In this document: positions 5,581 to 16,000 of the stretch, in pieces
Position numbering within the stretch: position 1 is the stretch's first letter
How the letters are laid out: every line of letters starts with the position of its first letter
IMG/VR virus record: IMGVR_UViG_3300030108_001180
Coordinates: 1 to 33,872 of that record
Reading direction: 5' to 3' (one strand)
Length of the DNA: 33,872 bases
Source: a virus
Program-made: the position numbers and the translations under genes
Notes under the pieces: generated by a model
What the model was told of the DNA's origin: nothing
The model's database searches: none
The model's input: only the letters and a program-made list of their open reading frames with translations

Positions 5581-6765
5581 TTATCTAAGTGTTATGTTCA
5601 GACCAACTGAACCGTTATAAATTTTACTATCCCAGAACTTAGTATATTCACCTTCAAAGAATACACCAATTGATTTGTTAAGCTTCCAGCCAAATACTAC
5701 ACCAGCTTGATAATCTTCCCATTGTTCTAGATCTGAGTCTTGACGTAATCCGCCTAATCCCCAATTATTTCTATTTAAATAACTAAAATCTTCATCGCCT
5801 TTTACGTACTTATGATATGGTAATAAATAAGAACCATAAGCATGAAGCCAGAAATTATTTTTATAATGATAGAAGTCAAAACCGACCACAGGCGATACAA
5901 CACCAAACGGATCTAATAAATCCCACTGCTCGTTATTATAACGATTAATCAGTGATTCAAATATAGTGTCACGGAACTGTAAATCAGTATAAGCTACTTC
6001 GTTTCCTTGTGGATCATACCAGTAATAATCGTAAACATCTTCACCATCAATATTAATAGTAACCCATTGATCAGTATATCCATAGTTATACCCTAATTGA
6101 TACCAGTAATTAACAGGCCAACCATTTTCGTCTGTTTCATTTAACCATATCTCAATTGGATTATATCCATAAGCTCTGTCATGTGTACGATATATAACAC
6201 CAGCATTAAATGAAAATTTATCACCCATAGGTATTTTACCTCTAACCTCAGCTGACTTATAATTAAAGTTTACTTTACCTTGTTTTCTACTTTCAACCTT
6301 CACCATATGGTATTTACCACTATGTTTTAGAAAATAACGGTGATTTTTAAATACTTCATCTCTTGATCTTTCTTTTTCAGTATGAAATACATATTCAAAA
6401 CCTTTAATCGGTGAGTTAGAAGCTGCTAAACCTACGTTAGATTCAGTCCCATCATAATAGTTTTTGCCTTTTATTTCATAATCGAACCTAGCGATCTTAC
6501 GAATACCAAAACCATAGCGATAATCAAAGTCATAATAGTCTGTACCATCGACTACAACTGGTGGTTCGTATATATTTCCACTAGGATTAGTTCTTACAAA
6601 ATAATCTTTTGGTTCTTCTTTTGGATTCTGTATATCACCAGCTACATAAATAGTACTATATTTAAATATGTCTTCGTATATACTTTTAAATAAGTTTTTC
6701 TTTTCTTGAGCGTTAGCAGATACCGCAAATACCGCCGCAAAGAGGACAAGGATTAATTTTTTCAT
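5581..6765 (-). CDS. Exported outer-membrane beta-barrel-like protein
   Basis: 394 aa. A signal peptide (residues 1-19, ending SANA before Q20) is followed by a Tyr- and Trp-rich body with many short alternating strands, for example NFNYKSAEVRG, FSFNAGVIYRTHDRAYGYN and WLHAYGSYLLP. The C-terminus (GVFFEGEYTKF ... SVGLNITLR) resembles the closing strand of a porin-like barrel. I recall related proteins in other marine Bacteroidetes phages, without a defined function. It is coupled to the upstream two-Cys exported protein by a TAATG overlap. Plausible roles are superinfection exclusion, receptor masking or late envelope permeabilisation (inference). No lipobox. Confidence 0.8.
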   Translation of the reverse strand: MKKLILVLFAAVFAVSANAQEKKNLFKSIYEDIFKYSTIYVAGDIQNPKEEPKDYFVRTNPSGNIYEPPVVVDGTDYYDFDYRYGFGIRKIARFDYEIKGKNYYDGTESNVGLAASNSPIKGFEYVFHTEKERSRDEVFKNHRYFLKHSGKYHMVKVESRKQGKVNFNYKSAEVRGKIPMGDKFSFNAGVIYRTHDRAYGYNPIEIWLNETDENGWPVNYWYQLGYNYGYTDQWVTINIDGEDVYDYYWYDPQGNEVAYTDLQFRDTIFESLINRYNNEQWDLLDPFGVVSPVVGFDFYHYKNNFWLHAYGSYLLPYHKYVKGDEDFSYLNRNNWGLGGLRQDSDLEQWEDYQAGVVFGWKLNKSIGVFFEGEYTKFWDSKIYNGSVGLNITLR

Positions 6766-6992
6766 TAGTCATTTTTTCTTTTTTTACGTTTTCTTTGTTT
6801 TTTATCCCACTCTTTTTTTAAGTAAGTTTTTATAGTAATAACAGGTGGATTAACACAGTTGTTCTTTTTAATTACTTTTATTTTGTGGGGTCCAATTTTT
6901 TCTGTTTTAACAACAGTACACTTCTTGATCTTTTGCTGAGCGTTGACCGTTACAGAAAAAGATAATAATAAGATTAAAATAATTTGTTTCAT
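6765..6992 (-). CDS. Small exported basic two-cysteine protein
   Basis: 75 aa. Signal peptide at 1-18 (MKQIILILLLSFSVTVNA before QQ). The mature ~57 residues are strongly basic, with cysteines at 25 and 46 that could form one disulfide in the periplasm, and a Lys/Arg-rich C-terminus. No family recognised. Its stop overlaps the start of the barrel-like protein gene by one base (TAATG), which suggests that the two are made and act together, for instance as an assembly partner or a plug. It could also bind lipopolysaccharide or act in lysis. The function is unknown. Confidence 0.75.
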   Translation of the reverse strand: MKQIILILLLSFSVTVNAQQKIKKCTVVKTEKIGPHKIKVIKKNNCVNPPVITIKTYLKKEWDKKQRKRKKRKND

Positions 6993-6993
6993 T

Positions 6994-7083
6994 TTATTTA
7001 TATTTTTTAAACATTAATTTATATAGTAAGCTATTCCAAGCTTGTTGAATTTTATCTATTAGTTTTATAATTTTATTTTTCAT
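6994..7083 (-). CDS. 29-aa amphipathic basic peptide (possible gene)
   Basis: The ATG lies one base after the stop of the 3001-aa gene and the TAA ends one base before the next ATG, so the frame exactly fills the space between two genes. The peptide is MKNKIIKLIDKIQQAWNSLL with a basic end (YKLMFKKYK). Hydrophobic and charged residues alternate as in an amphipathic helix, as in small membrane-active peptides. In such AT-rich DNA a 30-codon frame can arise by chance, so the exact spacing on both sides is the main support. Function unknown; a lysis-related peptide is possible. Confidence 0.45.
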   Translation of the reverse strand: MKNKIIKLIDKIQQAWNSLLYKLMFKKYK

Positions 7084-7084
7084 A

Positions 7085-10000
7085 TTATGGTTTTTTATAG
7101 TATTGTATAATTCCGTCGTATCTCTTTATTGCTACATAATCTACACCTTCTTTTAGTCCTTTTGGTATACCTTCACTCCAAGAGTTTTTACCTGTAAATG
7201 GTACTCGTTTAGTAAAGCCATCAGCTTTTGCTTTTGTAACACTAACTTTAAATTCTTCTTTTAATTTTTCTTCATTTGCAGCTTCTTGTTCTATTGTACT
7301 TTCTCTACCCCAATAAGGTAAACCAAAGTTCCAACCATTCCAACCTAACAATAAAGCTATTCTTTCAAACGTTCTTACATTTTCATCAGTTGCTTGTCTA
7401 ATATTATTTATTTTTCTAAATAATCTATCAATAGGTATGTTTGTTGCTCCAGATATAATTGAAGATATAGCTATGTAAGCTGGATTATCTAAGCTCCAAC
7501 CTCGTTTTTTTATTTCTGCCATATTCCAGCTAAACGTTCTAAGACCAGTTCTTATATTACGAACTTTTTGATCTATAACCGGTGATATATCAAATAAATT
7601 AAATAAAGCTTCTTCATATTCAGGTGTTTTCTTACCAGCTTGATAATCTAATTCTCTTATAACATTTTTAACTGTAGATATTATTGCTCCACCAAAACCA
7701 AGACCAAACAATATAGAATCAACCATACCATTTATAGTATCAGCTGTTTTGTTTCTATCTTTTTCTTCTTCATCTTCAAATGCTACAGCAAACAACGCTT
7801 GTTGTAAAGAATTAAATATTAAATTTTGCATACCAACATAATATATAACACCAGATAAGTTACTTAAATCACTTTCACGCTGTGTCATGCCTGGCCTTCT
7901 TCTTCTTTTAACTAAATCAAGTAACATTTTCTTAGCCTTTCTGTTATACTGCATTGTAACATTTTGATAAGAAAGTATTACACGACCAAATAAACTAGCT
8001 TGTTGAGAAGATATTTTACTAGGATTACTAGACTGTTGTGTTTCTTCTGCTATAGCATAGAAATCATCAAATGCTTGTTGCTCAGCTTCTGCTTTAGTAT
8101 ATTTTTTACCAGTCTTTTCGTTTATTCTATTTAATAAAGACTTCTGTCTATTCATATAGAAAGTAGCACCACCTGTAGCAATTGCTAAACTATCAAATAT
8201 TCTTGTAAGTACAAAACCTTTATCAAGTAGATATGCTAACATACCTTTAAACCCACCTTTTTGCGCAGCAGCAGCAAGTTCAGCTTCATTAACATTTATC
8301 TTTAATCCATCACGTCTATTTGTAAGATAATCAGAGTTCATTAACTTTAAAACTGTTGGCACGTAATCTTTGCTTAAAAACGCTTTAGCAGCTGCATATA
8401 TATTATTATCACCCCAATTTATAAAGTTTACATTAGATAACATCTGTAATGTACCAGATCTCATATTAAGGAACATCGCTACACCAACAGAACCGTTTAA
8501 CCAGTCCATCATTTCATTAACTTGACGTGATCCACTTCCTGTATATGTAGGTCTATTAGTACCTGTTCGCATACGTTTTAAAGAATCACGCAAAGCTTCT
8601 ACATATTTAGAACCAAAAGCAGCTTCAAGTTTGTTTAAATTCTTCTTAGAAAATATTATATCAACATTGTTTTGCCACTCAGTTAATAATTCTTTTCTAA
8701 ATCCTTTGTCTAAACTACTTAATATATCTGATTTAATATCACCAGCTAACCAATAAGCTCCGGGAGCAGGATATTCTCCTTCTTTTTGTATTTCTTGTAT
8801 TTTATCAGCGAACTGTTGTAGTTCAAAATCAGTACTAACAGCTTCTACTAACGCGTCAATATCTGTTTGAGACATACCAGGTATTTCCATACCTTGTTTA
8901 TTCCATAAATAAACTCTTACAGCTTGTGATTTATTATAAGGTCCAACACCTATATCTTGATTTAATGGGTTTGTAAACATACCCTTTAAACCTTTTTTAT
9001 TTTTTAAAGTAGGAAAAGCTTGTTTCAATGTGTTAAAATCTTTTGCTACATTAATTTTAGCAGATATTAAAGCTTGTTCTGCTTTATTATAAGGTACTAT
9101 TAAATTATCTCTAATCCATTTTTGTTGTCTTGTACCAGCTTCACCTTTACCAACTATATACTGTACTAATCCTAAAAAGTCATCAGCTGAAGCAGTAATA
9201 GTAAGCTGTCTCATTATACGTTTAAAAAACCCTTTATCTTTTTTCTTACCTTCAAGTTTGGCTCTAACGTCAGATATTTCTTCATCAGCTTTAATACCAG
9301 TTTTATCTTCTAATATATCGTTCATTTCTTGATCAAGCCTGGTAGCTTTATCTACTATAGCTTGTTGAACTCTAGATTTAACATCTAACTGATCTAATAT
9401 ATCTTTTACTTGCTGTACGTTTAAGGCTGAATCATCTGCAAAATAAAAATCATTATATCCTTCTGCTGCTTTACCTATAAACCAATCAGCTTTTGCTTGC
9501 GGTGATCCATCTTCTAATGTTATAATATTTTCAATAGGTATGTTTAAACCTATATTATCTAAAAATACTTTAATAGCTCCTTGCGCAGCGTTAGGTCTAG
9601 CTGTAACAACAAATATATCTTTTGGTCCATACTTACCTTGACGTCTTAAAGCTGTACCAGCTAAAGGACCTTTTGATGTAGATAAATCTACATTATCAAA
9701 GTTACTATAATCAAACTCTGCGCCTTGTTCTAATAAACTTTCATACTGTACAGCAAACTCACCTGCTGTTAATTCACCTTTTTTACCATCTGGTAATGTA
9801 TATAGTACTTTTTCTTTTGTCAATGCTAGTGTATCATCTAAATCAAAAGCACTTAAACCTTTACGATCTTTAAATGGATTTAATGCTTTTACCCTAGCTT
9901 TTAATGATTGTAGAAAAGTTTGTTTAACTTTTTTAGTACTATCTTTTTTGTTAATAATATCAGGAGCTAAATTAGCATTGTCTTCAGTAGTTTGTTTTTG

Positions 10001-13000
10001 TTCATTAACTAGAGCTTCAGGACCTCTTTCAACCATAACTAAATTTTTCTGATTGATCGCGCCGTCGTATCTACTAAGATTTTCACCTGTTGTTTTTCTA
10101 CCTAATCCACCTTTTTCTTTAGTAGTATTTAATTTTTCAGCTTCTTGTTTACCTATAATATCTACATAACTTTCATTTAGTATATCTCTAACTTGTTGCT
10201 TAATACTTTCAACATTTACATTAGATTTTAATACTCCTCTAATCTTATCACGTAATACAGATATAGGCGGAGTGTGCTCAAACTCTACAAATTTTTTACC
10301 GTCTAATGTTTTTACGTTATCTTGTATTGACCTTATTTTACCTGCCATACGTAGAGCAGAATCACTAGCATAACCCATTATATCTAATAATTGTACAGCT
10401 ACATCAACTTTACCTGCTTCAACTAAATCACCTATAGTATCTACTATAAAGTTTATTGCATCGTCAGAGTTTTGATCAGATTTAGCTATATTGTTTCTAA
10501 TATACTCTAACGCGCCTTTAAAACCTTTTTTAGTATAAACATTCCGTATATTAGTAGGAGCATTAGATGGTCTTAAAGGCCCAGCGTCTACAATTTTTTT
10601 ACCGTCTAACAAAATAGATCCTCCAGGAGCAGTAAATCCTAATTCACCTAAATCAACACCAAACTCTTTTTGCCAGTAATTAAATGCGTCTTTTGCTTTT
10701 TCGCCTTGCCATAGCTTATGTGTTTTAGAATTTTTTTGAAAAGAAGTATTTATAAATTGGAAAAAGTTTTTCAAAGCTTTTACTTTATTAGCTTTATTTT
10801 TTCCTTTTAATATCTTTTTTATATCTTCAATTTCGCTTTCATTTACATTTTTATATTTATCTAAAGCAACTTCTTCTAATGCAATGTCAACTCTTTGCTG
10901 TACTTTTTCATAGTTATCAAGATCTGCTTCTGTAAGAGAACCTATCTGATCGTCTATAATTTGTTTTTGTTTGTTAGTTACAGCAGTGTAATCTTTTATT
11001 TGTTTAACTACTCTTTTAAGAGCTTGAGCAAATTTTAAACCTTGTTGTAAGCCAGCTTTAATACCTCTCAAAATAAACGCCACAGCATTACCTCCACCTG
11101 GAATAAATTCCATACGCATTTGCCCTGGCTTAGCTTCAAATATTTTAATTCCTTTATCAAGAAGTTTTATTATTTGATCCATGGTTTTAGGAGGCACGGT
11201 TATATCTTTAGTTGTATCTTCTAGTGTTCGCTGATCAAGTCTACCTTCTATTTCATTTAAAAAGTCTAAAGCATTTTGTTTATCGCCTAAAGCTGTTTGC
11301 AGCTTTTGCATAAAATCTTTATCTTGTTTTAACTTATTAATTGAATTTAAAGCAAACTCTTGTGATAATCTTTTTAATAAACCTTCTCTACTTGTTGGAG
11401 TGCTTTTAAAATAGTCTCTTACTTGTTGAACTTGTTCGTCTGTAATATCAGATGGTATTGCAAATACACTTGGTCTTGAATATGTTTTCTTGCCGTCTTT
11501 ATCTGTTTTAACAACTTGAGTATCACCTATATTTTTTATACCTAATATCTTTTGTAGTGGTTTAGACTGTTTTAAAAACGCAGCAGGTAATGCAGCTATA
11601 AAATCTCTGTCAACTGTATTATCTACAAAGTCTTTAAATCCTTTATTAAGTGAGCCTACTTTATCACCTATAATCTTAAATAAACCTCTACCACCTCTAG
11701 CAGTGCTTTGTCCAAATGCTCTAGCTAACGCGCCTGCTATACCTTCAGGACTTTCGCCTTTATTAGCTTCTCTTAATATTTCTTGACTAGTTTGTCTATC
11801 TATTTCACCAGCAGCTTCTTCACCTACAGCTTCAGTAACTTTAGTATTATCAGTCATGTATTTCTTTTCACGCTTACCAACCTCTTGTAATTGATCAGCG
11901 TCAAAATCTGTTTGCTCTGTAGTGTCGCCTATTTGTTGCGTTTTAGGATCAGATATACTTACAGTGTCACCTTGTTGTCTAATATTTCTAGTAGCTACAG
12001 CATTAGCTCTTAAATTAAATAAGTTACTTGTTTGTTTACCAATACCTAAATTGTTAGGATCTTTAGCTTGATTATAACTATCAAATACTTTTACAAACTC
12101 ATTTTTTAATTCTTGTCTAAACTGCTGTGGTGTTGCTAAACTACTTTTTTGATATAATCTTTGAAAAGCATTTTCTATTATACCTGCACCAGCATCTGTA
12201 ATTTGATCAAAACCTTGTTGAGTGCTACTATCTAATTCACCTGCTTCTTGCTTAACTCTTAATCTTTGTAGTTTACTATAATCGTCTTTTTGTTTTTTAT
12301 CTAGTTGATAATCAGCGACTAACTCTTCAGCAGACATCTCATCTTGCTTTTTATTAAAAGCTGTAAAAGGATTTATAACTGGTATACCTGAAAATAAACG
12401 ACCTCTATTGTCTCTTTGTTTTCTTTCAGCTTCTATTCTTTTCGCTTTTTTCTGCGCGTTTCTGTCATTTATTATTATCTCTGTAGCTCTTTTTTGTAAT
12501 AATAATTTTTCTTGTTTTAAAGCATTTTGCAAAGGTACGTTATCACTAGCCATTTCGATTTCTTGATCTAATGAACCTATATCCATTTGCAAGTTCATTA
12601 AATCAAACTTATCTTGTTTAGTCATTGTTGTGCTAGCAACACCCGCTTTATCTCCAAATAAATTTAATGATTTAGCAGAATTAACAACATTAGATAAAGT
12701 CATCATTTGTTGTCTATGTTTATCTGCACTTATAGCGCCTGATGCCAATGCTTCATCAAGTTCTATTTTTGATTTTTTAAAATAATCATTAGCTATTTTA
12801 GCTTTTAACGAATACTTACTATTAGAAGCATAGTTTAAAGCTATTCTAGAAGCAGCTTCTCTAAGAGCAACTCTACTTTGAGTCATTATATCACCGCTAA
12901 AAGGTATAGCAAAACCAGATATAGCACCACCAATACCAGCTTGAAGCGCTTCATCATATTTTATATATTTAGCAGCTCCTTCGCCTGTTTGAATACCTGT

Positions 13001-16000
13001 AGACATCATGCCTAAAACTTCCTGCATATATTCTGTTCCAAACTCTTGTAAAGCGTTTCCACCACGATCTAAAGCATAAGCATATAATCCTCTACCTACA
13101 TCATCAAATGTTCTTTGCCATATGTTAGCCATAGTCATACCTCTCATTGGACTATTTTCAATAATTCTTTGTAGTCCTGATGCTTTTTGAAAGCTTCCTA
13201 CTAATTGTTCTGCACCAAATTTTTCTAATGCTGTTTGAGCAGCAGCTAAAGCAGCTGAGGTAGCTATATTAGCACCATCACCTGATATATAAGCTTCTAT
13301 CATTTTTTCTTTAAACTCATCTTCTACTAAATTAGTTACTTCAGATTCGTTTAATTCTGGATTTTCTTCTTGTATTCTAGCTCTTATACTGTTTTTTAAA
13401 TCTTGACCACCTATATATTCTTCTAATGCTGAGTTATAGTTATCACCATACATTTGTAATCCCATTGCAGCTGTACCTGCATATCCTAACACTGTTGCTA
13501 CTGGAGCTAAAGAAGTACCAGATGTAAAAGGAGCTAAAGCTGTACCTGCAGCAGCCATACCAATATGTGGCAGTGTTTGACCAACTGTTTGAAAAATATC
13601 TTTTAAACTAATACCATCACTGTAATCAGCTCCACCATAAGCTTCTAATCTTTTTGATGATCTAGCCATTTCAGCCATTTGTTTTTCAATTGAGTCTATC
13701 CAATATGTTTTTTTCTCTTTCATATTAGATAATTGCTTTGCAGCTGTTGTGTCACCAAAAAATGCTTCACCGCTAAAACCAAAACCTAAATCAAACTCAT
13801 CAGCTTCTATATTAGTGCTCCATTTTTGAGTTATTTCGTCCCAATATACTTTATCTTCTGGTTTAATATTACCAGATTTTATTTGTTCTTCAAGATCTTT
13901 TATTTTTTTATCTCTATTACGAACCATATATCCACTAAAACTAGCCACAGCTTGATCACCAATAGATGTTGATATACCTTCAACACCAGCTCCAACAGCA
14001 TTTACAGTTTCCATTAACCAATCATAAGGGTTATAATAATCAAAATTATCACCATCATACATCATGTCTACAAATTTAGTAAAACCACTCTGCTGTCTAG
14101 TAAATTTAGCATTGTATTTATTACCAATTTCACCAAAAGCCATACCTATCTCTGTAGCTCTCTTTTTATATTCAGGATCTTTAATTAAATTACCAATTAT
14201 TAATTCGTTTTGTTTGTTTTCTAATTCTAAATTTAATCTTACTATTTCATCTTGACTAGTAGCACTACCTATTAAACCTTGGTATTCTTTTTGTAAAGCA
14301 TCAAGTTCTGGCTTATGTTTTTTAACTAATTCGTCTTGTATAAATCTTATCATAGGATCTTGACCAAGAGCGTCAATATAACCTGAATCAATAATATTTT
14401 GTATTTCAGCTTCACTTTGCTTAACTTTTTCATCATCTGCAGCTATTTCTTCTTCAGTACCAGTAATAGTGCTAGCAGTTCTAACATCTTTAATTAAAGA
14501 ATCTAATTTACTTTGATGAGGTTTTAAATATTGTTCATATTGAGCAAGAGCAAGTGGATTAAAATCTACAGCTAATTTTTGACCTCCTACATATTGAACT
14601 TCTTCATCTGTTGGTTGATAACCTTGTTCATCAAATACAAGTTTTATATACTCATCGTCCATCCAACCATCTTTAATAAAACCTTTTTCTTCCATTGTTT
14701 TATCATAGTTTTCAGAGATTTTATTTTTAGCGTCTTGAAAAAGTTGACTAGTATCTGCATTCATGATACCAAACTCATCTTTTATTAATCCATTTAAAAA
14801 ATCTTCAGAATCAAATCCATATTTTTCACCAAGTAAATCTATTCTTTGCTGGTTTTCAGTAATTAATGCTTGAGCTATATCATCACGCTCAGTAGCGCCT
14901 CCTCTTAATCCTTTAGTTCTACTTTTGTATTGATTAACAATGTTATCTAATTCATGCATTTCTTTATTTATAGCATGTATTTCTTTGAACATATCTACAT
15001 CAGCTTGTGAAAATCTTTGTCTATCTCCACCGACACCTGTTACTAATAATTGTTCATCAGTAAAAATATCTTCAAAGTCTTTAAATGTTCCATCTTCGTT
15101 TAAAAGAACACTAGAATAACCACCAAACAAACCTCTACCTTCTCCATCATTACCTATTTGAAAGGTTGCACCAATTAAATTATCATATTGATCAAAAGCA
15201 TCTTCTATTTCTACTTGTTTAAAAACTTTAAATTCACTAGGTATTTCAGATTTAACTTGATTTATTTGTTCTTGTATTTGATTGTACTCTTCGCTGTTTT
15301 CTTCTAATAAAGCTTGCTGATTTTTTAATTTTTTTATTTCTATAAGACTTTCAGCTGTTAATTTATTTAACAAATTAGGATCATATTCTTCTACCGCTCT
15401 ATCTCTAGAAGCGTTTATCATAGAACTAGTTTTTCCAAGAATATAATTTTTATTAAGATCTGCAAACCTACCATTTGTAAGAAACATATCAGCTGCTTTT
15501 ACTAATCCTGATATTTCAGCGTTTAAAAAGTCTCCAAAACCAGGTCCTTTATCTTGTGTTCCACCTTTATACGTATAATCAAAATTATTTTCATCAAGAT
15601 ATTTTTTCATATCTTCTATAGAAACATTGTTTTGTTCTATATATTCTTCTCCAGCGGTTTTTATAGCTCCTTCTGTTTTATTATACCAAGGTGTATTTTC
15701 TTGTCCCTTATGTTTTATATAACCTTTCTTAATAGCATCTTCTCGTATTCTTTTTTCTTCTTCTTGCGCAGCAGCAATTTCTTTTTGTTGTTGCTCATAG
15801 TCTCTCTTCCTTCTTTTATAATCAGCAATTTTTTTCTCTATTTCTGCCTGAGTCATATAACCAGGATTTTCTTTTTTAAACTTGTCTATATCCTTGTCTC
15901 TAACTCTTATAGACTTGCCGTCTTTAAAAAATCTAGTAACTTTTTCACCTACTATTCGATTATCTGTATTAGCAGTGTTAACTTGATTAGCTTCTTGTTT

